From positions 434,001 through 498,000 of the forward strand of contig NZ_LIVZ01000002.1 of the NCBI RefSeq assembly GCF_001905845.1: DNA of 64,000 nt, read 5' to 3'. The translations under genes and the position numbers were made by a program. Below the pieces are notes generated by a model. The model was not told where the DNA came from. It searched no databases and was given only the letters and a program-made list of their open reading frames with translations. The stretch is from Streptomyces sp. TSRI0107. Its GTDB lineage: Bacteria; Actinomycetota; Actinomycetes; Streptomycetales; Streptomycetaceae. Positions 38,426 to 49,118 of this stretch are shown here, in pieces. Numbering within the stretch: the first letter of the stretch is position 1; each line of letters begins with the position of its first letter.

Positions 38426-39322
38426 ATGACACACTCGAGCAAGGTCACCTTCGACAGCGACGGCGTCGCCCTGACCGGCAACCTCTTCCTTCCCGAGAGC
38501 ACGGGTGACGCGGGCCCGCTGCCGGGGATCGTGGTCGCCGGCACGTGGACCAGCGTCAAGGAGCTGATGGCCGACCGGTACGCCGAGCGGCTGGCCGCTC
38601 GCGGATACGCGGCGCTGTCCTTCGACTTCACCGGCTTCGGCGAGTCCGGGGGCGAGCCGCGAGACGTCGAGGACCCGGCCCGCAAGCTCCGCGACATCCA
38701 TCACGCGCTCACCTTCCTGGCCGCGCAGGAGGCGGTCGACGGCGACCGGCTGGGCGCCCTCGGGATCTGTGCGGCCGCGATGTACATGTCCGACAGCACC
38801 GTCCACGACCCCCGGGTCCGCTCGCTCGCGCTCGTCGCCCCCTGGCTGCACGACGCCGCCGTCTGCGAGGCCGCCTACGGTGGCGCGGAAGCGGTCGCCG
38901 AGCGCATCAAGACGGGCAGGGAGGCCCGCGCCCGCTACGAGGAGACCGGCGAGGTCGAGTACGTACCGGTGGTCTCGGCCACCGACGAACGCGCGGCCAT
39001 GCCGTACGACATCGACTTCTACCTCAACCCCGCCCGCGGCGGCATCCCGGCGTGGCCCAACCGCTTCGCCGTCATGGCGTGGGCGGACTGGCTGACCTAC
39101 GACGCCATCGCCCTCGCCCCGCGGATCGACCGGCCCACCGTTCTGGTGCACAGCGAGGACGCCGCGATCCCCGACGGTGCCCGCCGCTTCCACGCGGGTC
39201 TCGCCGGACCCAAGGACATCCTGTGGACGCAGGGCACCCAGTTCGACTTCTACGACTCGGAACCTCAGGTCACGATCGCCGTCGACACGGTGGCCGCCCA
39301 CTTCGACCGGACCCTGTCATGA
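38426..39322 (+). CDS. alpha/beta hydrolase (dienelactone-hydrolase-like)
   Basis: This 298-aa protein shows an alpha/beta hydrolase core: LPGIVVAGTWTSVKE, FDFTGFGESGG and a nucleophile elbow GICAAAM, where Cys stands in the usual Ser position (G-x-C-x-A) as in dienelactone hydrolases. A late LVHSEDAAIPDG would hold the acid. Esterase or peptidase-like activity on a small molecule is the safe call. GGAG lies 6 nt upstream of the ATG. Its stop overlaps the next gene by 4 bp (ATGA). Confidence 0.83.
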   Translation: MTHSSKVTFDSDGVALTGNLFLPESTGDAGPLPGIVVAGTWTSVKELMADRYAERLAARGYAALSFDFTGFGESGGEPRDVEDPARKLRDIHHALTFLAAQEAVDGDRLGALGICAAAMYMSDSTVHDPRVRSLALVAPWLHDAAVCEAAYGGAEAVAERIKTGREARARYEETGEVEYVPVVSATDERAAMPYDIDFYLNPARGGIPAWPNRFAVMAWADWLTYDAIALAPRIDRPTVLVHSEDAAIPDGARRFHAGLAGPKDILWTQGTQFDFYDSEPQVTIAVDTVAAHFDRTLS

Positions 39323-40152
39323 TCCTCGTCACCGGGGCAACCGGAAACGTGGGCGGAGAGGTCGTCCAGGCCCTGGCCCGCGCCGGAGAGCCCGTACGCG
39401 CCCTGGTCCGCCGGCCCGCCGACGGTCTGCCGCCCGAGGCCGGCCAGACCGTCGGAGACCTCGACGACCCCGACTCCCTCGCCTCGGCCCTCGACGGCGT
39501 ACGGGGAGTGTTCCTGCTCCCCGGCTACCGCGACATGCCCGGGCTGCTGGCCCGCATGCGCGGTGCCGGGGTGGAACGTGTCGTCCTGCTCTCCAGTTTC
39601 GCCACGGTCGCCACCGACACCCGCAACGTCCTGTCCGAGTACATGATCGGCTCGGAGACCGCGGTCAGGGAGTCCGGCCTCGCCTGGACGTTCCTGCGGC
39701 CCAACGCCTTCATGTCGAACGCGCTGCGCTGGCTGCCGCAGCTGCGCGCGGGCGACGTGGTCAGGGACGCCTTCGGCACGGTGCCGGTCGCCGCGGTCGA
39801 CCCGTACGACATCGCCGCCGTCGCCGTCCGCGCCCTGCTCGACCCCGGCCACGACGGACGCGTCCACGAGCTGAGCGGTCCCGAACCGCTGCTGCCGGCC
39901 CAGCGGTTGGCCGTCCTGGCCGAGGTCCTCGGCCGTGACCTGCGCTTCCATGCGCTGTCGGACGAGGAGGGCCGGGCCGACATGGCCGCGGCGGGCGTGC
40001 CGGAGCCGTACATCCAGGCGTTCTTCAGCTTCTACGGCGACGGCACCCTCGACGAGTCCAAGGTCTACCCGACCGTCGAACAGGTGACGGGCAGGCCGCC
40101 CCGCACATTCCGCCAGTGGGCCACCGCTCACCGGGCTGCGTTCCCGCGGTAG
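39319..40152 (+). CDS. NmrA-like NAD(P)-binding protein
   Basis: This 277-aa protein has a Rossmann N-terminus (MILVTGATGNVGGEVVQALA) and the atypical short-chain reductase layout of NmrA/NAD(P)H:quinone oxidoreductase 2-type proteins, with VVLLSSFATVA and LRPNAFMSNALRW. It may be a quinone reductase or redox sensor. It is coupled by a 4-bp overlap to the hydrolase gene and overlaps tail to tail by 25 bp with the AraC-family gene on the other strand, so the two transcripts share their 3' ends. Confidence 0.85.
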   Translation: MILVTGATGNVGGEVVQALARAGEPVRALVRRPADGLPPEAGQTVGDLDDPDSLASALDGVRGVFLLPGYRDMPGLLARMRGAGVERVVLLSSFATVATDTRNVLSEYMIGSETAVRESGLAWTFLRPNAFMSNALRWLPQLRAGDVVRDAFGTVPVAAVDPYDIAAVAVRALLDPGHDGRVHELSGPEPLLPAQRLAVLAEVLGRDLRFHALSDEEGRADMAAAGVPEPYIQAFFSFYGDGTLDESKVYPTVEQVTGRPPRTFRQWATAHRAAFPR

Positions 40153-41123
40153 TCGCGTGGTGAGAGCCCGTAGGCGGCTCGGAAGGCACGGGTGAAGTGG
40201 GAGGCGCTGGGCATACCCCACCGGGCGGCGATCACGTGGATGGGGCTGGTGCGCAGCGAGGGGTCCGCCAGGTCGGCGCGGATCCTCTCCAGCCGCTGCG
40301 AGCGAATCCAGGCTGCGACCGTCTCGCCCGGGGACTGCTCACCGAAGACGCGGTGCAGGTGGCTGAGGGAGACGTGGTGCGCGGCGGCGATCGTTCGCGG
40401 GGTCAGCTCCGGGTCGGCCAGGTGCTGCTGGATGAAGATCCGGACGCGTCTGGCCAGCACCTGGTGCCGGGTTTCCGGCGACAGGGCGGCCTCGGCGCCC
40501 AGGGCGTGGGCGAAGAAGGCGGAGACCAGTTCCAGGGTGACCGTGCCCAGGCGGGGCGCGTCGGCCGGCCGGAGGGCACCGGCCTGCCGGTCGAGTCCGG
40601 TGAGGAAGTCCGCCAGGAGCGCTCCTGAGCCCTTCCGCACCAGCAGCCCGCGTCCCAGAAGCCGCTCGACCTGGTCTGTGGGCAGGGGCAGCAGGGTTCT
40701 GGGCAGGTCCACGCCCACACCGGCGACGACGCCGGGCCTGCCGTCGGCCGTCGGACCGGGGGCGTACTCCTGTGACGCGCACGCCTGCCAGCTGGAGTCC
40801 ACGAGGAGACCGCCGGGGCCGACCGTGGCTGTCCCCCCGCGCTCCTGGTCCAGTGTCAGCTCGCCGTCGGTCAGCAATGACAGGTGGTAGAGCTCGGGGT
40901 CGTGCCGGCGGATCCTCCGCGAGCTCCGCCGGAAGCGCGCGGGCGAGAACGACGTCCGCCATACGGTCACCGGCCCCAGTTCCATGACACGTAATTCCGC
41001 CCGGAAGTCGGCGGCATGGGGACTGGTGGTGTCGTTCGCGCGGCTGTGGCCGATCAACTCCCGCCAGCGGTCGAACCGCTCGTCGGCGGGGACATCCTCG
41101 CTGCGGAACTCCGTCCCGATCAC
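40128..41123 (-). CDS. AraC-family transcription regulator (AraC-binding-like N-domain)
   Basis: This 331-aa protein ends with a double helix-turn-helix of AraC type: RTIAAAHHVSLSHLHRVFGE and then HVIAARWGMPSASHFTRAF plus YGLSPRDYRG. The first 200 residues resemble the AraC-binding-like domain that senses small ligands (LYHLSLLTDGEL). The start is GTG at 41123. It converges on the hydrolase/NmrA operon with overlapping ends, and may regulate it, though no operator is visible. Confidence 0.88.
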   Translation of the reverse strand: MIGTEFRSEDVPADERFDRWRELIGHSRANDTTSPHAADFRAELRVMELGPVTVWRTSFSPARFRRSSRRIRRHDPELYHLSLLTDGELTLDQERGGTATVGPGGLLVDSSWQACASQEYAPGPTADGRPGVVAGVGVDLPRTLLPLPTDQVERLLGRGLLVRKGSGALLADFLTGLDRQAGALRPADAPRLGTVTLELVSAFFAHALGAEAALSPETRHQVLARRVRIFIQQHLADPELTPRTIAAAHHVSLSHLHRVFGEQSPGETVAAWIRSQRLERIRADLADPSLRTSPIHVIAARWGMPSASHFTRAFRAAYGLSPRDYRGNAAR

Positions 41124-41158
41124 CGTGGCACTCTCCGTACTCCGCCCTGAGGGGCACG

Positions 41159-41201
41159 TGCTTGGGGTGAGGGGCGGGGTCGCAGCCCCTCACCCCGAGC
41201 A
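41159..41201 (-). terminator. hairpin downstream of the arabinofuranosidase gene
   Basis: A stem of 12 perfect pairs (41164-41175 GGGGTGAGGGGC with 41185-41196) extends to about 17 with one wobble pair. It lies about 65 bp after the GH62 stop and just upstream of the AraC gene start on the same strand, so it should keep the two transcripts apart. Confidence 0.75.
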
Positions 41202-41267
41202 TCGCACCTCAGGGTTCCGCTGAGCGGTGAGTGTCGGTCAGCAGGTGGAACCGCCCACGCCGGAAGG

Positions 41268-43049
<1,782 letters not shown>

Positions 43050-43537
43050 GTGATCGACCGGCACGCCGACCAACTGCGCCGCGTCCTGCGCGACGCCGAG
43101 GAGTTCGCCGGGAAGATCGGAGATGAACTGGCGGCGGAGCAGCTCGGCGGCGTCGCACGCCGGCGCCGGCACCTGGCGCGGATCACCGAGCGCCTCACGT
43201 TGGCTGAGATGCGTGGTCACGCCGTCGCCGTCCGCGTGGCGCTGCGGCGGGCCGCGCGCGAGGGGCGTACGACGACATGGGGTGAACCGACCCTGCGGAT
43301 CGGGGCTCCCCTCGCTGCTCTGCACCCGGACGACAAGGTCGCCGTACTGGTCGAGGCGGACCGCGAAACACCGGGCGACAGGCCGCTGCTGTCTGCACTG
43401 GTCACCGCCCACGGCGGTGGCCGGCCGCACCGGCTCTACCGGCAGGTCCTCTTCAACCTGGACCGGCCGGGGCCCCGTCCGAAGGACTCTTCACGCACTG
43501 GCGCATGGCACTGCGTCGACACTCGGAGCAGCGCTGA
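43050..43537 (+). pseudogene. frameshifted gene of unknown function
   Basis: A frame from GTG at 43050 encodes a helical, charged region (LRRVLRDAEEFAGKIGDEL, ARRRRHLARITERLTLAEM) with WGEPTLRIGAPLAALHPDDK and YRQVLFNLDRPGP. At about 43470, in a GGGGCCCC run, the sensible continuation (EGLFTHWRMALRRHSEQR and TGA at 43535) moves to another frame. The pattern recalls the C-terminal region of a Streptomyces hypothetical family, which I cannot name with certainty. It could be a genuine frameshift or an assembly error in the G/C run. It has no good ribosome site. Confidence 0.4.
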
Positions 43538-43609
43538 AGCGAACGTGGTACTGAGATCGCACCCGCACCCCGGAAGGCCCGTACGACCCGAATCCGATCT
43601 GCCGCAGCG

Positions 43610-45787
43610 TCAGAGCGTCCAGTCCGGCAGGCGCGGATTGCCGACGGCCCCAGGGACGTCGCACGACGGGCGCAGTTCCTTGTAGGTCTTCGCCTCGTCG
43701 TAGCTGAGGTCGGTACCGTACCCCCATCGGCCGTAGGCATCGGCCAGTGCGACGCACACGGCCTCGCTCTCGGTGTCCACGGTTCCTGGATCGAGCTGTT
43801 CGGCACCGTTCACGGCGGCATCGAAGCAGTTGGCGAGGGCGCCGTGATCGTCACCCGGCTCACCGCTCGCGGCCGCCTTGTCCAGGGCGACAACGGCGTC
43901 CGCGCAGTCGCGTGGCATCTTCGTGGCCTCGAAGCCGATCCCCGCGATCAGCTCGTCCACTTCCGCGTCCGTGGCCCTGTCGTGCTTCCCGTACGTGTAG
44001 AGGACGTATCTGCTGTGCGGCAGCCACCACACGCGGTGGGTGCTCTTGCGTGAGCCGTCGTAGTCGGGGAGTACATCGGTATCGAAGGTCCAGTTCATGG
44101 CCTTCTCACCGCCGATGTCGGTCAGTGGCCGCTCCTTGACGGAGATCACCGACTCGTCGGTGGAACTCATGCCGTCCTCGCTCTCCACGGACCACATGGC
44201 ACCGGAATCCAGCTGCCCCTCGCGGATCTGATCCAACGTCAGGTGCGGGGAGTAAAGGATCCGTACGCCTTTGTCGGGGTCACCGTGCAGAGAGAAGTCG
44301 GCGCTGGTCGCCACGGTCGTCGTCGCCTGCGTCTCCTCCCAGGCGAACCCGGAGTCAGTGACCTCGTCGCCCGTCACCAACTCCAGCTCGGAGTCGGCGG
44401 GAAGGGTGACGTGCAGGCCCCCGAAGAGGGAAACCGGGTCCGGGTCCGGCTCCTGCTCGGCAACGGCCTCCTCCGCGTCCGGCGAAGCGCCCACGAGGGG
44501 AGCCGCGGTGGTCGCGTCCGGACTCGGCGTCTCTCGCTCGGGCTCGGCTGCCGTACTGGCGGCGGACTGCCCCTCGGCGACTTCTCTGTCGTTGTTGCCG
44601 GCCGTCATGCCGGCCGCGACACCCCCGGCGGCGGCGCCCACGATCACGGCGGCGGCCAGCGTGTAGGAGACGACCCGGCGTCGCGTACGGCGCCCGGCGG
44701 GCGCGGAGCCAGGGGTGGGAGGCGGCGGGGAGGTGGGGGCGGGTGGAACCGGCCGCATGTCCTCCGCAGCCGTGGATGACGTCCGCTTTCCGGGGCTCTC
44801 CGGACGAGCGGGCGCGCGTTCCTCCGATGGCGCCCGCGGTGCGGGCGGTTGCTCGTCGGCGGGCTCCTCGTCGGGTAGCGGAACCGTCCAACGCGCGCGG
44901 TCCGGCGGCACGGTGACGTCGGTGTCGGTACCGAGCCGCCCTGGTTCGCGATCCAGGGGTCGCGTGTAGGCCATGGTGGGGAACACGGCGGTACCCGTCG
45001 GCCCGTACGCGGCGGCCGTCCGTTCGGCCAGCTCCGCCGCGCTCGGACGCCGGTCGGGCTCCTTGTGCAGGGCTTCGCGGACCAGGGCCAGCAGCCCGTC
45101 GGGGACGCCCTGCAGCGAGGGCTCAGCGCTGACGATGCGGTGGGTGATGCCCGTGAGTGCGCCGAAGGGGTGAGAGGCGGCAGCGGCGTAGGCAACCAGC
45201 AGGCCCCACGCGAAGATGTCGCCGGCCGGGAGGGTGGTGCCGTCCGTGAGTTGCTCCGGTGCCATCCAGCCGGGAGTTCCGGTGGTCACCGACGTCGCGG
45301 TGATGGCGGTGCCGTCCAGGTGGTGGGCGATGCCGAAGTCGACGACGCGGGGTCCGTCGGCCGCCAGGAGCACGTTCGTCGGTTTGAGGTCGCGGTGGGC
45401 GACCCCCGCGCCATGGATGCAGGCGAGCGCGTGGGCGACGGCCGCCGCGAAGGTCAGCAGATTGTCCGAGCGTATGGGCCCGGCGTCCCGGACGTGCTGC
45501 TGCAAGGTGTTGCCGTGGACGTAGGCGGTCGCCAGCCAGGGCAGCGGGGCGTCCGGGTCGGCGTCGACCAGCGGGACCAGATAGGGGCCGGTGACTTTGC
45601 GGAGCATGGCGGTCTCACGACGGAAGCGCGCCCGGTGGGCGGGGTCATCGGCGAAGTCCCGGTGCAGGACCTTCACTGCGAGAGGGAGCCCGCCGTCCGC
45701 GTCGGTCGCGAGGTAGACGGTACCCATACCGCCGGTGCCGAGGTGCCGGGTCGGCCGGTAAGGGCCTATGCGTTCGGGCAGGTTCAC
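43610..45787 (-). CDS. membrane-anchored Ser/Thr protein kinase (PknB/Hanks type)
   Basis: This 725-aa protein starts with a Hanks kinase domain (about 8-275): GTGGMGTVYLA glycine loop, AVKVLHR with the ATP-binding Lys, HRDLKPTN catalytic loop, DFGIAHH and a GTPGWMAPEQ activation segment. A Pro-rich linker follows, then one membrane helix (about 375-400, VVSYTLAAAVIVGAAAGG) and an extracellular domain of about 320 residues without PASTA repeats that I cannot assign. It would phosphorylate cytosolic targets in response to an external cue. I chose the GTG at 45787, since the upstream extension is low-quality Arg/Gly sequence. No phosphatase gene is next to it. Confidence 0.9.
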   Translation of the reverse strand: MNLPERIGPYRPTRHLGTGGMGTVYLATDADGGLPLAVKVLHRDFADDPAHRARFRRETAMLRKVTGPYLVPLVDADPDAPLPWLATAYVHGNTLQQHVRDAGPIRSDNLLTFAAAVAHALACIHGAGVAHRDLKPTNVLLAADGPRVVDFGIAHHLDGTAITATSVTTGTPGWMAPEQLTDGTTLPAGDIFAWGLLVAYAAAASHPFGALTGITHRIVSAEPSLQGVPDGLLALVREALHKEPDRRPSAAELAERTAAAYGPTGTAVFPTMAYTRPLDREPGRLGTDTDVTVPPDRARWTVPLPDEEPADEQPPAPRAPSEERAPARPESPGKRTSSTAAEDMRPVPPAPTSPPPPTPGSAPAGRRTRRRVVSYTLAAAVIVGAAAGGVAAGMTAGNNDREVAEGQSAASTAAEPERETPSPDATTAAPLVGASPDAEEAVAEQEPDPDPVSLFGGLHVTLPADSELELVTGDEVTDSGFAWEETQATTTVATSADFSLHGDPDKGVRILYSPHLTLDQIREGQLDSGAMWSVESEDGMSSTDESVISVKERPLTDIGGEKAMNWTFDTDVLPDYDGSRKSTHRVWWLPHSRYVLYTYGKHDRATDAEVDELIAGIGFEATKMPRDCADAVVALDKAAASGEPGDDHGALANCFDAAVNGAEQLDPGTVDTESEAVCVALADAYGRWGYGTDLSYDEAKTYKELRPSCDVPGAVGNPRLPDWTL

Positions 45788-46297
45788 TGATACGGCCCGC
45801 CCTTCGGCACACAGGACGACTGTCCGGCAGACAGCGTCTGCCCCCGAAGACCACACGGATGCGTCATGTACCCCCCTGGCGTATCCAGCCCGCGACCCCC
45901 TCGCAGACACCCGACGAGCCCCCCTCGTCAACGAAGCCACTCTAGTACCCGCCACGGTCCGCCATGCCCGCTCCGCCGACGGTGCAGCTCGGTGCCCTTG
46001 ACCGCGGAACGCGATCAGTACCGAGTGCGGGCAGCCGCCGCGGGGTGGCGTGCCGGCCGCCCGGCCATCCGGGCGGCCGGCACGATGTCACACGCTGTCA
46101 GCCGATGTCCCCGTGGAGCGCCACGCATTCACGGAGCAGCGCCTCCGGGCGCGGCTGGGTGTGCCCTGGCTGCCGGTCCCCGGTGAGCGGGAGGTGCATG
46201 CCCCGCTCGTCCCTGGCGGACCGCACACCGCAGTCGGCCCCGCCTCCGGGCAGAGGAAGGGCCGCCTGATCACGGTCGTTTCCGCATACGCCGACGG
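45788..46297. other. intergenic region between the kinase and lipoprotein genes
   Basis: No convincing gene was found in these 510 bp; the short frames present have Arg/Pro-rich products. The region must contain the kinase promoter. Its main structure is a strong hairpin at 46050-46083. Confidence 0.5.
46050..46083. terminator. strong hairpin, probable terminator
   Basis: A perfect 15-bp stem (46050-46064 with 46069-46083, GTGCCGGCCGCCCGG) has a 4-nt loop. It lies about 215 bp downstream of the lipoprotein stop and about 260 bp upstream of the kinase start on the same strand, so it could separate their transcripts. Confidence 0.65.
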
Positions 46298-46978
46298 CTA
46301 CGCGGGATCCAGCACCGGCTTCTCCGGGAGCCCGCCGTGCTTCTCACAGCCCAGTTCCTTGGCCATGGCCAGCGAGAACGAATGACCCACGGTCGCGTAG
46401 GCGTCCTTCAACGCCTCAGTGTCACCCTCGGGCTCCGTCGGCGTACCCCAGCGTTCCACACCGATCTGTAGGTGGGCCGCGTCCGACGAGCGCAACTTAT
46501 TGCTTCTGCAGGCGAATTGGATGTAGACCTTGTCCGCCGCCGCCAGGGTCTGCTCCCCCATCTTCAGCTCGGTGAACTTCGGGTCGGGGGTGCCCGTCGG
46601 GGGGCCGTCGACCCACCTCCAGGTGACTCTGAGCTCGAAATCCGGCGTGCCGATGGGCGAGTAAACACGGCAGATGTCGCCGCGAGACACCCTGGGGTCC
46701 CCGAACGCCAACGCAAGGTCCACCGCAGCATGAGCGACGGTGTACTCCTCCGCCGACGCCTCGAAACTCGACGATCCTGTGATCACCTTCAATGCCTTGG
46801 ACGCGTCGGCGGACACGGCTTCGCCACCGCACAGTTGTGTCCCCGCAACGACCTTGTAGTTGTCCGGAAGGCCGTCCTCATCCTTATCCCCTCCACAGCC
46901 GGTGCCCCCGAGGAGCAACGAGCCGGCCACGGCCGTGGCAAGGAGTCCAACGCGTACCGACCTACGACTGATCACCAT
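46298..46978 (-). CDS. lipoprotein of unknown function
   Basis: This 226-aa protein begins MVISRRSVRVGLLATAVAG and reaches a lipobox LLGGTGC near residue 28, so it should be exported, lipidated and anchored outside the membrane. The mature part is acidic and has two further Cys residues (QLCGGEA, DICRVYS) plus a late ELGCEKHGG. I do not recognise the family. AAGG 6 nt upstream favours the ATG at 46978 over the one at 46984. Confidence 0.72.
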   Translation of the reverse strand: MVISRRSVRVGLLATAVAGSLLLGGTGCGGDKDEDGLPDNYKVVAGTQLCGGEAVSADASKALKVITGSSSFEASAEEYTVAHAAVDLALAFGDPRVSRGDICRVYSPIGTPDFELRVTWRWVDGPPTGTPDPKFTELKMGEQTLAAADKVYIQFACRSNKLRSSDAAHLQIGVERWGTPTEPEGDTEALKDAYATVGHSFSLAMAKELGCEKHGGLPEKPVLDPA

Positions 46979-47703
46979 CCGCATCCTTACGTGTCCTCGG
47001 CCGCCGACCTCAGCCCGTCTCCGGGCTGTTGCCCTGCTGTTTCGCCGGTCGTTGCCCACCCCGTAGCCCAGCGGCATCGATTCGCGAAGGTCCTGCGCGA
47101 ACGTGCTGCCCTCGGGGTCCGGGAGTGTCACACCAGAAATTCCTCCATCGGTGCCTCGGCCAGGGCCTCACCGGTGGAGAAGATCTCCATTCTCTCCTCG
47201 TCGGTGAGCTCCTCCATTTCCGCTGACTTGGTAATCCCGCATCTCCTGAGTCTCCGGCCCGAAGTCGCCCTGACCGAAGCGGAGTACCAACGCGACGCCT
47301 GTCGCGCCCCGACGAAGTCCCCGGCGTCTTCCGGTACCTCCGGCTCGGCGGCATCAGGAAGTGCCCGCACCCAACCGATGCACGGTGATGCATTTTCTCC
47401 ACGGACTGGTGCAACCGTTTCCACATCCGGAGAGTCCACGTCTACATGCACGCGTACGTCCTGAACGGGCAGGCCCAGCCGGGCCGGCTCACCCGCAGCC
47501 GGCCTGCGCGACCTGCCCGAGCCCACGCCTGTCCGCGTTCCGCACGAAGGCCTGCTCGGACGCGACGCCGTTCGCCCAAACGCCGGAAGCTGAGCCGGCA
47601 GCCAGCGGCTCTCAGGCCGGACACCCCCGCCTGGCCCACTGTCCGATCGTCACGCCGCCCACCACTCACTTTCAGCGAGAACAAGCGATGCCTGGATGGA
47701 GCA
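46979..47703. other. region of doubtful coding content
   Basis: This stretch of about 725 bp separates the lipoprotein gene from the operon starting near 47704. A minus-strand frame at 47128-47526 (132 aa, ending EELTDEERMEIFSTGEAL with an acidic tail) could be a small gene upstream of the lipoprotein, but its first half is compositionally poor and it has no convincing ribosome site. I do not call it. No other feature is clear. Confidence 0.3.
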
Positions 47704-47817
47704 TTGAGGAAAGTTCTGGTACTCGGTGGCACCGCAGTCGCCTTGGGTGTGGCCTTTGTCGGCGGCAGGGTCATGGCTGAGAGCAACGACTGTCCCGAAG
47801 AGACCCCGGGGGCTTGA
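47704..47817 (+). CDS. possible small membrane protein
   Basis: A 37-aa frame from TTG at 47704 encodes KVLVLGGTAVALGVAFVGG followed by RVMAESNDCPEETPGA, a single helix with a short acidic tail. Its TGA overlaps the next gene's TTG by 4 bp, which suggests translational coupling. GGAG upstream is only 2 nt from the start, closer than normal. It may be real, but the weak start makes this uncertain. Confidence 0.35.
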   Translation: MRKVLVLGGTAVALGVAFVGGRVMAESNDCPEETPGA

Positions 47818-49118
47818 CTTTGATCAACCGCACCACCCCGACGCGGGACGGCAGCACCCCGCTCCCGCAATCCCCGGCAGGGATACGCGCCGAGCGCCGC
47901 CGCATCATCGAGTCCATACGTGCCCTCCGTCGGCTACTGAACAAGCGCGGCGCCTTCGAGGTGGCCGACCGCCGTCGGCTGAACCGGGAGGCGAGCCACC
48001 GCAAGCGGGCGGAGACCACCCACACTGAGACGCTGCACCGCATCGATGAACAGCAGGCGCGGCAAGAGCGGTCCCACACGCACGACTTGAGCAGCCTCGA
48101 CGGCAAGCGCGAGCAGCAAGAGGCACAGGCCCTTGCCGTCCTGCGCCGTGAGTTCATCGAGCGGAGGCTCAGGAACACGCCTCTCACCGTGCGCGAGCTC
48201 AACGGCCTCGGCACCGGCCTGATCCGCGACCTCGCCGCCCAGGGAATCAGCACCGCCGCCGACTTCACCCATGTGAGCTGGGACAGGGCACCCAACGGCA
48301 AGGGTGGCAACGTCCTCTACATCCACCGCACGGACGGGCACCGGGTCCACATCAACGGCATCGGCCAGCACCGCAGTCGCCCCCTGATGGAGTGGCGGCG
48401 GGCCGCCCTCGCCCGCGCCGAAGCCCGTGCCCCACGCACACTCCCCCCGGACGAACGTCACCGCATCTCCGAGATCATCAAGGCGGAACGCGTCCGGCTC
48501 CGCGAGGAGTCGACCAAGACCGCCCGCGCGGCCGAAACCGCCCGCAGCGAGGCCGGGCAGCTCCACGCCGAGACCCTCGAGCGCCTCGCCACCACCGAAC
48601 GCGATGCCGCCCGCCTCGCCGCGGAGCGCCGGGCCGAGTTCGACGCGATGGCGGAGCAACTCCTCGCCCTCCAGTCGGAACTCTCCGCCCACATGGACCG
48701 CTACGGCGACGCCGGCCTGCGCATCCGCCGCGCCCAGCGCCGCGCACTCCGGCCGATCCCCGCCGTCCCCACCCTCCTCCCCGCGATCCCCTCTCCCCGC
48801 TCACCGGTCGGCCTCGCCGACAACACTGCTCCTGTCGGGCTGATGATCTCGTCCCGGCTGGTCGCCCTTGCCACCACGACGGAGCTTCTCCGCCTGTGGG
48901 TCCCCCGCAGGCGCCGCCACACGCCGGGCCCGATGCCCTCCGGAATCGGCTGGCAAACCACCGGGGTGTTCCTCGCGCTCGCCGCCGCCGGCATGTTCGC
49001 GGACGAGAAGTCCGGCATGTTCGGGGCCGCCTGCGCCCTCTCCGTACTCGCCGTGCTGCTGCTTCTGGCCGGAACCGGCCTCCGCATCCGCCCGCCCGAG
49101 CCCGTCCAATCCTCATGA
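47814..49118 (+). CDS. coiled-coil / helix-hairpin-helix membrane protein
   Basis: This 434-aa protein has an N-terminal charged coiled coil (about 22-115, rich in Arg, Glu and Gln). A helix-hairpin-helix-like motif follows (TVRELNGLGTGLIRDLAAQG, then ISTAADF), then a compact VLYIHRTDGHRVHINGIG segment and a second coiled coil (about 222-300). Two C-terminal membrane helices (about 382-395 and 402-424) end it. Similar coiled-coil/HhH arrangements occur in proteins that accompany Ser/Thr kinases and PP2C phosphatases, for example YegI-like ones; the function is unknown. TTG is used as start. Its stop overlaps the next gene as ATGA, so the two products probably act together at the membrane. Confidence 0.72.
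   Translation: MTLINRTTPTRDGSTPLPQSPAGIRAERRRIIESIRALRRLLNKRGAFEVADRRRLNREASHRKRAETTHTETLHRIDEQQARQERSHTHDLSSLDGKREQQEAQALAVLRREFIERRLRNTPLTVRELNGLGTGLIRDLAAQGISTAADFTHVSWDRAPNGKGGNVLYIHRTDGHRVHINGIGQHRSRPLMEWRRAALARAEARAPRTLPPDERHRISEIIKAERVRLREESTKTARAAETARSEAGQLHAETLERLATTERDAARLAAERRAEFDAMAEQLLALQSELSAHMDRYGDAGLRIRRAQRRALRPIPAVPTLLPAIPSPRSPVGLADNTAPVGLMISSRLVALATTTELLRLWVPRRRRHTPGPMPSGIGWQTTGVFLALAAAGMFADEKSGMFGAACALSVLAVLLLLAGTGLRIRPPEPVQSS

Noticed and set aside
47442..47870. A minus-strand frame of 142 codons over the start of the coiled-coil gene
   Set aside because: Poor composition, and it lies across the coupled plus-strand junction at 47814-47817.
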